A stretch of DNA of 64,000 nt from Croceimicrobium sp965228705 (GCF_965228705.1 NZ_OZ245832.1:3757866-3821865), one strand, 5' to 3'; numbered from the stretch's first letter, positions 8,605 through 16,513 are shown. Translations and numbers: made by a program. Notes: a model not told the origin generated them from the letters alone.

Positions 8605-9033
8605 TTATTTTTCAGGTTCAAGTTTTTCAGTGATAAGCTTTATTTCGCTGCAGCCAATTCGAATGACCTTCCCATCCTCAAAAAATAATATTATATCGTC
8701 CTTATCTTCGGGATTAGACTGTAGTCTTAAGCTGTCATTGATCATTCTCGATTCAGAAGGAAAAAAAGTGATGTCGCTCAGTCCTATGGCATCCTCCTTT
8801 AAAGCTTGTTCATCTCCTTCAACATAATATTGGTAGGACACATTCATGCAGTGAAAGTATAGGACATCAGGTACTTTAACTTTAAGCCAATCGCTTTTTG
8901 TTTTCTGAAATCGGATTAGGATATCATCACCCGTTTTTGTGAGCCCTTGAAAGTCGAAATTATTGTGAAGGTCAAGATGAGTTCCTGCCAGTAGAACGGC
9001 ATAATTGTCTTCTATTTCAAAATCTGTTTTCAA
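8605..9033 (-). pseudogene. Soluble domain of a probable split membrane protein (142 aa, only a TTG start)
   Basis: This 142-codon frame (KTDFEIEDNYAVLLAGTHLD onward) has no ATG or GTG near its beginning and can start only at TTG 9033. That TTG is five bases after the TAG that ends the 70-residue membrane protein upstream. A run of seven A residues (9044-9050) sits just before that stop, and a one-base slip there joins both frames into one protein of about 215 residues: two membrane segments, a basic linker and this soluble domain. It may therefore be the second half of a frameshifted gene, or a genuine downstream gene with a weak start. No known domain is recognised. Confidence 0.5.
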
Positions 9034-9037
9034 GTTT

Positions 9038-9250
9038 CTAGGCTTTTTTTCTTTTCAGTGCAAAGAACCAGTAAAGAAGGCTTAGAAGAAAAATTAGGAT
9101 GAATAAAAAGGAGGATAGATTTAGCTTTCCGCTTTGCCAGATCATCGTTTCTGATTGCTCAGTCTTTAAAGCAATTGGATTTATGACTAAGCCTATTAAG
9201 GAGGTGATCATGATTAGGCCTAGGAATAATTTCAAATGGAATTTGGACAT
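9038..9250 (-). CDS. Small two-helix membrane protein (70 aa), possible N-terminal half of a split gene
   Basis: It starts with ATG at 9250. There are two hydrophobic segments (about residues 7-25 and 47-63) separated by a short polar loop, then a basic end, LKRKKA. The topology suggests both termini in the cytoplasm. The stop is directly after an A7 run, and the next frame continues with a soluble domain, so the natural product may be longer (see the 8605-9033 entry). No family is recognised. Confidence 0.5.
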   Translation of the reverse strand: MSKFHLKLFLGLIMITSLIGLVINPIALKTEQSETMIWQSGKLNLSSFLFILIFLLSLLYWFFALKRKKA

Positions 9251-9348
9251 GGTGCAGCTTAGGGTTTAGCATGCAAGGTAAGTTCTTAATTTTAGTAAGG
9301 ATAGAATCCTGGAATGTCCTCAGGACCTTAGGGTTCTGGGTTTTATTT

Positions 9349-9708
9349 GATACTTTTTTCTTGATACAACCGAAGGCTTCAAGCCTGAGCTCTTAAATTC
9401 CATTGAAAATTAAAAAGGCATTTGAAAAAGTATTCAAAAAATCAAGGCCTCTGAAAGGCGATTCCCTTGGACCGTCGCTTCTTGGGTCGGGCCAGCCAGA
9501 TTGATGTTATTCTTTGGTTTGGGAATTCTCTTTCAAATGAATTTGAGTTCTAAGTGCTACCCTGCGAAGGGCTATCGCTGCTCAGGTGCCGGGAGCTCCG
9601 AGTTATTGTTTTTAGAAGGAGTAATGTGTAGTGAAGGATTCTGCCCAACTTCGGTACTGGAACAGCGGCGGGCAACTTGGTTACTTTTTGGAAAACGCAA
9701 AAAGTATC
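9349..9708 (+). repeat. Interspersed element, copy 4 (complete, 360 bp)
   Basis: Bounded by GATACTTTTT (9349-9358) and AAAAAGTATC (9699-9708), with the internal decamer degenerated to AAAAAGTATT. The hairpin CCCT-GCGA-AGGG is at 9560-9571. As in copy 2, a tail (about 9709-9790) repeats the unit that follows the internal decamer (AAACAAAAAAGCAAGGCCCC, then TTCCTTTGGACCGCTGC). The rest of 9251-9870 holds no other recognisable feature. The open frame across this copy follows the repeat DNA and is not judged a gene. Confidence 0.82.
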
Positions 9709-9873
9709 ACCCAGAACGAAACAAAAAAGCAAGGCCCCTAATAGGTAATTCCTTTGGACCGCTGCTACTTGGGGCGGACCAACCTGATTATGGATTTTCG
9801 CTTGAGCATCAATTCTTGCGCAATATTCCAATTGGAAAGAACTCTCACTCAAAAAAATATGAAATATCATTCC

Positions 9874-9915
9874 GCAGCTAAATAGCTTCATGTATATTTG
9901 CAGTCAAATAGCTGC
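9874..9915. promoter_or_regulatory. Possible ArsR operator around the promoter
   Basis: GCAGCTA (9874-9880) and TAGCTGC (9909-9915) form a perfect 7-bp inverted repeat that brackets the -7 box. AAATAGCT also occurs as a direct repeat at 9880-9887 and 9906-9913. This is where an autoregulating ArsR protein would be expected to bind. Confidence 0.35.
9893..9900 (+). promoter_or_regulatory. Bacteroidota -7 box of the ArsR-AHSA1-DoxX operon
   Basis: TATATTTG matches TAnnTTTG. It lies 18 bp before the ATG at 9919 and overlaps an in-frame upstream TTG (9898), which rules out that longer start. Confidence 0.5.
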
Positions 9916-9918
9916 ACA

Positions 9919-10248
9919 ATGGAAACGCGTAGAGATGTATTTCAAGCCATAGCCGATCCCACTCGAAGAGCCATCCTTAGCTTGGTGGCAGCCGGGGCCA
10001 TGACACCCGGTACCATTGCCGAAAATTTTGATGCTACTCGTCAAACCATATCCCGGCATATCCGCATCCTAAACGAATGCGATTTACTGGAGCAAAAGCA
10101 ACAGGGGCGTGAAATCCTCTATTACTTCAATCCGGATAAGATGAAGGAGGTAAGCGATTTTATTGAGCCCTTCCGGAAAATGTGGGAAGCGCGTTTCGAT
10201 CAGTTGGAAGCAGTGATGAAGCAGTATCAATCCAAAAGTAAATCCTAA
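9919..10248 (+). CDS. ArsR/SmtB-family winged-helix regulator
   Basis: A 109-residue DNA-binding protein. AIADPTRRAILSLV (about 10-23) is the hallmark ArsR helix, followed by the recognition helix region TRQTISRHIRILNECDLL and a wing with the QGREILYYF turn. No metal-binding Cys or His cluster of the CadC/SmtB type is seen, so it belongs to the metal-independent subgroup that travels with AHSA1 proteins. The ATG at 9919 is chosen because a -7 box sits just upstream of it. It is followed after 2 bp by the AHSA1 gene. Autoregulation is plausible from the inverted repeat over the promoter; the ligand is unknown. Confidence 0.88.
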   Translation: METRRDVFQAIADPTRRAILSLVAAGAMTPGTIAENFDATRQTISRHIRILNECDLLEQKQQGREILYYFNPDKMKEVSDFIEPFRKMWEARFDQLEAVMKQYQSKSKS

Positions 10249-10250
10249 GC

Positions 10251-10712
10251 ATGGAATTAAAAACACAAGTGAAAGCAGGGCAAGGGCAACAGGAAATTGT
10301 AATTAGTCGGCAATTTGATTTACCGCTGGAACTCTTGTTCAAGGCTTTTACTGAAGCTGATCTTTTTGCCCAATGGATGGGCACCAAAGTCCTAAAATTG
10401 GAAGCCGAAGATCATGGTAGCTATCGATTTGAAACCACAGATCCTAGCGGCAAGGTGGTATTTAGCGCCAATGGCACTTTTCACGAAATTGAAATGAACC
10501 GCAAAATTGTTCGCACCTTTCAAATGGAAGGTACTCCTTTTCCTGCCCAATTGGAATTCTTAGAATTTGAAAGTCTCTCTGAGCATTCCAGTCTATTGAA
10601 TATGCAAATCATCTTTCGCTCCGAGGCTTTTAGGGATCAATTGCTGCAGATGCCATTTGCATCCGGTTTAAGCATGGCCCACGACCGTCTTCAAAATTTA
10701 ATGACTCAGTAA
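10251..10712 (+). CDS. SRPBCC/AHSA1 domain protein
   Basis: A 153-residue single-domain protein of the START-like helix-grip fold. The N-terminal strand ends in REFDLPLE-like residues (SRQFDLPLELLFKAFTEADL), then QWMG, matching the AHSA1 pattern in which a first strand and helix precede the W-x-G turn. The C-terminal helix (SGLSMAHDRLQNLM) closes the cavity. These proteins bind hydrophobic ligands or act as small-molecule sensors beside ArsR regulators; no enzyme role is proven. It sits between the ArsR and DoxX genes with gaps of 2 and 10 bp, a common operon arrangement. Confidence 0.85.
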   Translation: MELKTQVKAGQGQQEIVISRQFDLPLELLFKAFTEADLFAQWMGTKVLKLEAEDHGSYRFETTDPSGKVVFSANGTFHEIEMNRKIVRTFQMEGTPFPAQLEFLEFESLSEHSSLLNMQIIFRSEAFRDQLLQMPFASGLSMAHDRLQNLMTQ

Positions 10713-10722
10713 TTTAATTAAT

Positions 10723-11097
10723 ATGAAAAAGAGAGATAAAATTATTTATTGGATCGCTACCATTTGGCTAAGCCTGGGTATGGTATCTTCTGGCCTGGTA
10801 CAAATCCTACAAATAGATGAAGAAAAAATCATGATGCAGCGCTTGGGCTACCCCGACTATTTCATGATTATCCTGGGAGTTTGGAAACTATTGGGAGTGA
10901 TAGCAGTCTTAATACCCAAGGCCACTTTATTGAAAGAATGGGCTTATGCCGGTTTCTTTATCGCCATGTCGGGGGCAATAATTTCCCATTGGGCCGTCAA
11001 TGATCCGGCAATGGAATTTTTCGGCCCCAGCTTATTATTGGTCTTAACGGTACTTTCCTGGTATTTCCGCCCGGAGTCGCGCAGGCTTAAAGCTTAA
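10723..11097 (+). CDS. DoxX-like membrane protein
   Basis: A 124-residue protein with four predicted membrane helices, in the DoxX-like family. Typical signs are the first helix with WIATIWLSLGMVSSGLVQIL, the short MQRLGYPDYFM segment, then the GVWKLLGVIAVLIPK helix. Members are small inner-membrane proteins linked to redox metabolism, but their activity is not established. It is last in the ArsR-AHSA1-DoxX operon, and its end overlaps the convergent acidic protein by 4 bp. Confidence 0.85.
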   Translation: MKKRDKIIYWIATIWLSLGMVSSGLVQILQIDEEKIMMQRLGYPDYFMIILGVWKLLGVIAVLIPKATLLKEWAYAGFFIAMSGAIISHWAVNDPAMEFFGPSLLLVLTVLSWYFRPESRRLKA

Positions 11098-11324
11098 GCC
11101 TCAGCCTCCAACCTTTGCATTTCCCTTTCGAAGAAAGCCTCGGCGGTTTCCATCAAAGAGGCTACTTCATTCACCAATTCTTCTTCTTCCCCTTCCAGCT
11201 CATCGAGCCATTCTACGTCGTCGCCGTAGATGTCCCAAATAAAGCGGGGGTATTGTGTGTGGATAATGTAGAGATTATCAGGGGTATCGGTATTGTCGGC
11301 GAGTAAAAAGTGAGGTAGTTCCAT
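11094..11324 (-). CDS. Small acidic protein of unknown function (76 aa)
   Basis: Starts at ATG 11324. The sequence begins MELPHFLLADNTDTPDNLYI and has the segment PRFIWDIYGDDVEWLDELEG followed by an acidic helical tail. The overall charge is strongly negative, and there is no signal peptide or membrane segment. It resembles short conserved proteins seen in Bacteroidota genomes but has no known role. It is convergent with the DoxX gene, and a perfect 8-bp inverted repeat lies upstream. Confidence 0.65.
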   Translation of the reverse strand: MELPHFLLADNTDTPDNLYIIHTQYPRFIWDIYGDDVEWLDELEGEEEELVNEVASLMETAEAFFEREMQRLEAEA

Positions 11325-11339
11325 GGCTATGGGGTTGAT

Positions 11340-11364
11340 ACTGAAATATATAAAAAATTTCAGT
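11340..11364. promoter_or_regulatory. Inverted repeat ACTGAAAT-N9-ATTTCAGT
   Basis: A perfect 8-bp inverted repeat in the short gap between the response-regulator stop (11376) and the acidic protein start (11324). No U-tract follows in either direction, so it may be an operator for the acidic protein gene or a weak transcript end. Confidence 0.3.
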
Positions 11365-11375
11365 AGCGCTGTTTT

Positions 11376-12539
11376 TTATTTTCGGGCAAATTTTTGGACA
11401 TCATCCGCGCTAACTTCTTCGGCGCTCAGAATGATTAATCGTTCTATAACATTTCGCAGTTCTCGGATATTCCCGGTCCAGTCGAGTTCCATTAATGCTT
11501 TCATCGCATCTTCGCTAAAAGGCTTAGGGGCATTGCCGTATTCGCTGGCAATTTGTTTAGCGAAATGCTCAGTTAAGAGTGGAATATCTTCTCTACGATC
11601 ATTCAAGGCGGGCACCTGAATCAGAATCACGCTTAAGCGATGGTAGAGGTCTTCACGGAAACGACCCGCGGCAATCTCTTCTTGCAGATTTTTATTGGTG
11701 GCCGCCAATACGCGTACATCCACCTTTATTTCCTTATCGCTGCCCACCGGACTTACCCGACCTTCTTGCAAGGCGCGTAATACCTTGGCTTGGGCCGAAA
11801 GACTCATATCCCCGATCTCATCTAAAAAGAGGGTACCACCATTGGCTTGTTCAAATTTACCGGCACGGTCTCTCACTGCCGAGGTAAAGGCCCCTTTCTT
11901 ATGGCCGAAGAGTTCACTTTCGATCAGCTCCGATGGAATGGCGGCACAGTTTACTTCGATCATCGGGCCTTTGCTACGTTCGCTCTTCTGATGCACCCAA
12001 TGGGCTACCAATTCCTTACCGGTTCCATTCGGGCCGGTAATTAAAACTCGGGCATCCGTAGGCGCTACCTTTTCGATAATCTCTTTGATGTCTTCCAATG
12101 CCTGACTGGTGCCAATCATTTGGTACTTGCGGCTTACCTTCTTGCGGAGGGTCTTATTCTCTTTTTCGAGGGTATTGCGATCTAAGGCATTGCGTACTGT
12201 ATTAAGCAGGCGATTTAAATCGGGGGGCTTAGAGATATAGTCATAAGCTCCTTTACGCATGCTGTCTACGGCGGTTTCCAGGTCACCATGACCGGAAATC
12301 ATCACCACGGTAGTCTCTGGATATTTGGCTTTAATATGCTCTAAAACCTCAATGCCGTCCATGCCGGGCATCTTAATATCGCAGAGCACCAGGTCGTGTT
12401 CTTCGTTTGCAAGCAGGTCGATGGCAGCTTTGCCATGCTCTGCTTCGGAGATTTGATAGGATTTATCTTCGTCCTGAAGGATGTTTCTCAGGACATTACG
12501 TATTGCTTTTTCGTCTTCTACAAGGAGGATCTTTGCCAT
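11376..12539 (-). CDS. Sigma-54-type response regulator without DNA-binding domain
   Basis: A 387-residue protein, starting at ATG 12539 (a longer frame would add 19 basic residues inside the upstream gene). Residues 1-120 are a receiver domain with the phosphate acceptor at Asp54 (LCDIKMPGMD) and the conserved Lys in SKPP. Residues about 135-370 are an AAA+ domain: Walker A GPNGTGKE at 169-176, Walker B TLFLDEI at 236-242, and the arginine-finger region FREDLYHRL. The loop that normally reads GAFTGA reads GAFTSA (216-221). The protein stops after the AAA+ lid (WTGNIRELRNVIERL) and lacks the usual C-terminal Fis-type HTH. It overlaps the Ppx/GppA gene by 22 bp. Targets are unknown. Confidence 0.9.
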   Translation of the reverse strand: MAKILLVEDEKAIRNVLRNILQDEDKSYQISEAEHGKAAIDLLANEEHDLVLCDIKMPGMDGIEVLEHIKAKYPETTVVMISGHGDLETAVDSMRKGAYDYISKPPDLNRLLNTVRNALDRNTLEKENKTLRKKVSRKYQMIGTSQALEDIKEIIEKVAPTDARVLITGPNGTGKELVAHWVHQKSERSKGPMIEVNCAAIPSELIESELFGHKKGAFTSAVRDRAGKFEQANGGTLFLDEIGDMSLSAQAKVLRALQEGRVSPVGSDKEIKVDVRVLAATNKNLQEEIAAGRFREDLYHRLSVILIQVPALNDRREDIPLLTEHFAKQIASEYGNAPKPFSEDAMKALMELDWTGNIRELRNVIERLIILSAEEVSADDVQKFARK

Positions 12540-13462
12540 TGCTCCGCTTCGTTTTCGAGAGCGTAATATAAGCCTTCTTTTAAAGCGTAATTGCATTGTT
12601 GCAAGAGACGTATCCCAAAGCGTTTGATGATAAAGTTGATCTCAATACAAGCCATCACAATCATGTCGGCTCGCATGGGGATCATACCCGGAGTATTCAA
12701 ACGTTCCTCGAAGGTAGATTCCAGCATTTTCTTGGAAATCTGCATGTACTCATGCATGGAGAAGGTATAGCTGGTTTCGTCTTCCTCAAAGCGTGAAGTC
12801 TTGAAATTCTCTGCACACATCTGAGCCAGGGTATCGAAGCTTCCGCTGCTACCAATTAGTACCCTGGGGAATTCTTTACCACAGGCTTCCTTAAGGGAGA
12901 TGAGCTTTTCATCGAGGTAATCGTCGATAGCATCAATTTCTTCCTTTTGGATAGGATCGGCAGGTCGAAAACGATTTAGCATTACACTGCTGCCAATGGG
13001 GAAGGAGGCTTGCCAAACGGGTTTTTGATCACGTAGCAAAATGAATTCGGTACTGCCGCCACCGATGTCCATAATCAGGGTAGGCGCTTCTTTAAATTCG
13101 ATGCCTTGCTGTACCCCTTCATAGATGAGGCGGGCCTCAGTATCTCCTGTGATTACATTGATGCGGATACCCAATTCACTTTCGGCTCGAGCCACTAAAT
13201 CCGGACCATTGGGGGCAGTGCGTACCGCTGCGGTGGCTACCACATAGAGGGCTTCAGCTTGCCATTCGAGGGCGGTTTCGCGATGCGATTTAAGGGCGGC
13301 CATGGCACGCTCCATCGCTGCATCACTAATGCGGAGCTCATCATCAGCATCTTCCGCTAAGCGAACCGGAATCTTAGTATTAAAGAGGGTACGGTTCTCT
13401 TCCTGAGAGCGGATCAACAAATTAAAGGTGTTGGTACCGCAATCAATTATGGCAATTTTCAT
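12518..13462 (-). CDS. Ppx/GppA-family phosphatase
   Basis: A 314-residue protein with the ASKHA fold. IDCGTNTFNLLI (6-17) is the first phosphate loop, AAVRTAPNG matches the AxRxAxNxxxF-like motif of the family, and DIGGGSTEFIL (about 142-152) is the second phosphate loop. Family members hydrolyse polyphosphate or pppGpp. At this length it has only the two catalytic lobes and lacks the HD-like C-terminal extension of long Ppx proteins. It overlaps the MscS gene by 4 bp and the response regulator by 22 bp, so a stringent or stress-linked job within this operon is a reasonable inference. Confidence 0.9.
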   Translation of the reverse strand: MKIAIIDCGTNTFNLLIRSQEENRTLFNTKIPVRLAEDADDELRISDAAMERAMAALKSHRETALEWQAEALYVVATAAVRTAPNGPDLVARAESELGIRINVITGDTEARLIYEGVQQGIEFKEAPTLIMDIGGGSTEFILLRDQKPVWQASFPIGSSVMLNRFRPADPIQKEEIDAIDDYLDEKLISLKEACGKEFPRVLIGSSGSFDTLAQMCAENFKTSRFEEDETSYTFSMHEYMQISKKMLESTFEERLNTPGMIPMRADMIVMACIEINFIIKRFGIRLLQQCNYALKEGLYYALENEAEQWQRSSL

Positions 13463-14310
13463 TCTTCAGGTTCTGTGTTTGGGGCGTTTCGAAACCAAAG
13501 GTCTCTTTGTGGGAATGGGATGCTAACCTTATTATCACGGAATTTCTGATCGATTTCGTAGCGCATTTCGCTTTTGGTTTTTTCGATCTGAAATAAATTC
13601 CGGGAAAAGAAATATAAATGGAAGTCCAGCGAGCTTTCGCCGAAGTCTTTGAAGAAAACCATGGGCTTGGGCGCTTTTAATACATCGGGGTGATTTTCAG
13701 CGACCTCCATTAAAAGCTTCTCCACCAATTTAGTGTCGCTTCCATAAGCAACCCCCACAGGGATGGAGAAACGAGTGACATGATTGTTCTGACTCCAATT
13801 AATCACATTATCGGTGGTGAGCTTTACATTGGGAACAATCAGAATAATTTGTTCACGGGTAAGCAGGGTAGTGGTGCGTAAGCCCACATCCTTAACCTGA
13901 CCAATCGTACCATTCACCTCTACAATATCGCCGGCGGTTACGGTTCTTTCGAAGAGAATGATAAAACCGGCAATCATATCCCTAAAGAGGTCTTGTAATC
14001 CCAGACCTAAACCAATCAGTACCCCACTGGAAGAAGCTAAAAGTACGGTGACATTAAAGCCCAGGGAATCGATGGAGGAGATGATGGCAATGATGAAAAT
14101 GATATAGGTCCCGATGGAATAAATCGCATAGGACTTACCGCGATCCAGACGATCCAATTTTTCCAGTCGTCGCAGGTATTTTTTAAAGAGCCAACGCATG
14201 AGGATGGCTACTAAAATGACCAGTACCACCCAAAGAAGATTGGCAACAGTAAGGGTCCAGTCGTTAACCTTTAATAATTCTAATTCGAAAAAGTCCTTCA
14301 GAGAATCCAT
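13459..14310 (-). CDS. Mechanosensitive ion channel, MscS family
   Basis: A 283-residue small MscS-type channel. It has three predicted membrane helices (about residues 20-40, 63-81 and 86-115). The pore helix is Gly/Ala rich (ASSSGVLIGLGLGLQDLFRDMIAGFIILF), ending in the typical LQDLFRDMIAG segment. The soluble beta domain follows with VEVNGTIGQVKDVGLRTTTL and VPNVKLTTDNVINWS. Such channels release solutes on hypo-osmotic shock. It overlaps both neighbours by 1-4 bp, consistent with an envelope-stress operon with grpE/dnaJ. Confidence 0.93.
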   Translation of the reverse strand: MDSLKDFFELELLKVNDWTLTVANLLWVVLVILVAILMRWLFKKYLRRLEKLDRLDRGKSYAIYSIGTYIIFIIAIISSIDSLGFNVTVLLASSSGVLIGLGLGLQDLFRDMIAGFIILFERTVTAGDIVEVNGTIGQVKDVGLRTTTLLTREQIILIVPNVKLTTDNVINWSQNNHVTRFSIPVGVAYGSDTKLVEKLLMEVAENHPDVLKAPKPMVFFKDFGESSLDFHLYFFSRNLFQIEKTKSEMRYEIDQKFRDNKVSIPFPQRDLWFRNAPNTEPEE

Positions 14311-15623
14311 CAGTGCTTATAACGTGTCCAACGATAAAGTTCCTTGAAGGTAGGTTTTTTCCCATACATCAAGATTCCAACTCGGTATATTTTGGCGGCC
14401 AACCAAACGCTGCCAAAGAAGGTGATGGCCAATATACCCATGGATAAAAGCAATTGCCAGGTAGGCACATCAAAAGGTACTCGAGCCATCATTACCAAGG
14501 GCGAGGTAAGAGGGATCATCGACATCCAAACCGCTAAACTTCCATCCGGATTATCTAGGGCCCTCAAGATTACAATTAGGCTTAAGATTAATGGAATAGT
14601 CAGAGGCAGCATAAATTGCTGGGAGTCGGTTTCCTTGTCGACCGCCGAACCAATAGCCGCGAATAGCGCGCCATACAGCAGGTATCCCCCAAAGAAATAG
14701 AAGAGGAAGCTCAATAGGACTTTGGTGAAGGGGATGGATTGAAGACTGCGGTAAATATCAAAAGCGGCATTATCGGGCAGGGCATTCATGCCTTCCATCT
14801 GCACGGCAGTTCCGCTGCTTAAACTGGGATCAATGAATACCGCCGTGAAGATGGTGAATATCAATAAGCCCAATCCTATCCATATCACAAATTGCAATAA
14901 GGCCAGGGCGCCGATGCCGAGGATTTTACCCATCATTAATTCGAAGGGGCGAATACTGCTGACCATCAATTCCATAATGCGATTGGTCTTCTCTTCGATC
15001 ACTCCGCGCATAATTTGAGCGCCGTAGATAAAGATGAAGAGGTAAATCGCGAAAGCAGCGACATAACCAATTCCCATTTTAGCTAGGGTGGCATTTTCCG
15101 TTTCCCGGCCTTCCTCAGTATTGATAATTCGCAGATTGACCTGAGTTTTGGTGCGGGCCACCACTTCAGGATCTACGCCTTCTGCTTTAAGCTTTTCCTT
15201 TTGGATATATTTTTCGAGGCTGCGCTCTAAATAGCTTTCTACAGAAAGGCTCAAATCACCCGCTCGGAATACCCGAATATTGCGAGCGATAAAATCAGGA
15301 TCACCGCCTTCGCTCATAGGAACATGCACAAAGGCATAGTCCTCTCGGCCTTCTACTAATGCCTTAGCGGTTTCAAAATCAAAATCTTTAGGATTCAGGT
15401 ATTTGAAGCTGATTTCTTCATTCCCTTTATCGTAGATGTCCATTAAATAGGACTCATCCAAAATGGTGATCACCTTTTCATCTCCCGGCAGGGTGGCCAG
15501 ATAGGCGGGTAAAAACATCACTGCCGCCATCAATATGGGGGCTAGCAGGGTGAGAATGATAAAAGAAGGTTTGCGTACGCGGGTTAGAAATTCCCGGCGG
15601 ATTATGAGGCCAAGGTTTTTCAT
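14310..15623 (-). CDS. ABC transporter permease (NatB-like, ABC-2 type)
   Basis: A 437-residue membrane subunit. The N-terminus, NLGLIIRREFLTRVRKPSFI, is the ABC-2 permease opening, followed by one membrane helix, an extracytoplasmic domain (about 45-185), and five or six helices (from about 185) with GAQIMRGVIEEKTNRIMELM, the hallmark of the NatB family. It pairs with the ATPase immediately upstream (4-bp overlap). NatAB-type systems export Na+ or antimicrobial compounds, but many are uncharacterised, so the substrate is open. Confidence 0.9.
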   Translation of the reverse strand: MKNLGLIIRREFLTRVRKPSFIILTLLAPILMAAVMFLPAYLATLPGDEKVITILDESYLMDIYDKGNEEISFKYLNPKDFDFETAKALVEGREDYAFVHVPMSEGGDPDFIARNIRVFRAGDLSLSVESYLERSLEKYIQKEKLKAEGVDPEVVARTKTQVNLRIINTEEGRETENATLAKMGIGYVAAFAIYLFIFIYGAQIMRGVIEEKTNRIMELMVSSIRPFELMMGKILGIGALALLQFVIWIGLGLLIFTIFTAVFIDPSLSSGTAVQMEGMNALPDNAAFDIYRSLQSIPFTKVLLSFLFYFFGGYLLYGALFAAIGSAVDKETDSQQFMLPLTIPLILSLIVILRALDNPDGSLAVWMSMIPLTSPLVMMARVPFDVPTWQLLLSMGILAITFFGSVWLAAKIYRVGILMYGKKPTFKELYRWTRYKH

Positions 15624-16513
15624 GCGTTACGGGTGCTTTGAATGAATATTTCGTGCAGGGAGGGAATTTCTTCTCTAAACTCAATCAGACCAGAGGAAAG
15701 TAAGCTTTCCAATAATTCAGCCCGCTTGTTTTCTTCCGGATGTATACGATAGGCCATACCGCCCAATTGGGCATTGAGCTTTTGCACCTGCCAGTTTTTG
15801 CCGGTAGGAATTTGCCATTCTTTTTCAGTTTCCACCTGATACCAACCACTTTTATATTGGGCCTTAACCTCATGTAAAGGACCTCCCAAGAGGCGGCTAC
15901 CTTTATTAATAAGAACAATGTCTTCACAAAGCTCCTCTACTGATTCCATACGGTGGGTAGAAAATATGATGGTGGCGCCTTCCTCGCGTAAGCGAAGTAT
16001 TTCCTGCTTAATATGCTCGGTATTAACCGGGTCAAAACCGGTGAATGGCTCATCTAAAATGAGTAATTCCGGTTCGTGGATAACGCTGGCAATGAACTGT
16101 ACTTTTTGCGCCAGTCCTTTGGAGAGCTCTTCTACCTTAGTTTGCACGCGATCAGTTAATTCAAAGCGCTTCAGCCAGTAAGCAATGCGCTCTTTGGCCT
16201 GGCTTTTACTTAAACCCTTTAATTGAGCCAGGTAGAGCAATTGCTCTCCAATTTTCATTTTGGGGTATAAGCCGCGCTCTTCCGGCAGGTAGCCAATACG
16301 GCTGATGTGTTTTCCCGTTAAGGCTTCTCCTTTGATGAGAACCTCACCTTCGTCGGGTGCTAATATTTGATTTAAGATGCGGATGAAGGTGGTTTTACCT
16401 GCTCCGTTGGGGCCCAGTAAGCCAAAAATGCTACCCTCTTTAATGTTGAGGTCCAGGCCCTTTAATGCCTGATGCGAGCCATATGTTTTACGTATACCCC
16501 GGGCTTCAATCAT
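15620..16513 (-). CDS. ABC transporter ATP-binding protein (NatA-like)
   Basis: A 297-residue ATPase. Walker A is GPNGAGKTT (about 34-42), the Q-loop includes GYLPEERGLYPKM, the signature is LSKGLAQKVQ, Walker B is LLILDEPFTGFDPV and the switch His lies in STHRMESVEEL. The last 80 residues are the accessory domain (DUF4162 type) common in NatA-like ATPases. It is preceded by dnaJ (1-bp gap) and overlaps its permease by 4 bp. It energises export through the permease encoded next. Confidence 0.93.
   Translation of the reverse strand: MIEARGIRKTYGSHQALKGLDLNIKEGSIFGLLGPNGAGKTTFIRILNQILAPDEGEVLIKGEALTGKHISRIGYLPEERGLYPKMKIGEQLLYLAQLKGLSKSQAKERIAYWLKRFELTDRVQTKVEELSKGLAQKVQFIASVIHEPELLILDEPFTGFDPVNTEHIKQEILRLREEGATIIFSTHRMESVEELCEDIVLINKGSRLLGGPLHEVKAQYKSGWYQVETEKEWQIPTGKNWQVQKLNAQLGGMAYRIHPEENKRAELLESLLSSGLIEFREEIPSLHEIFIQSTRNA

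Noticed and set aside
3584..9790. CRISPR array
   Set aside because: The repeats are about 360 bp, widely spaced and not separated by uniform spacers, and no cas gene is present.
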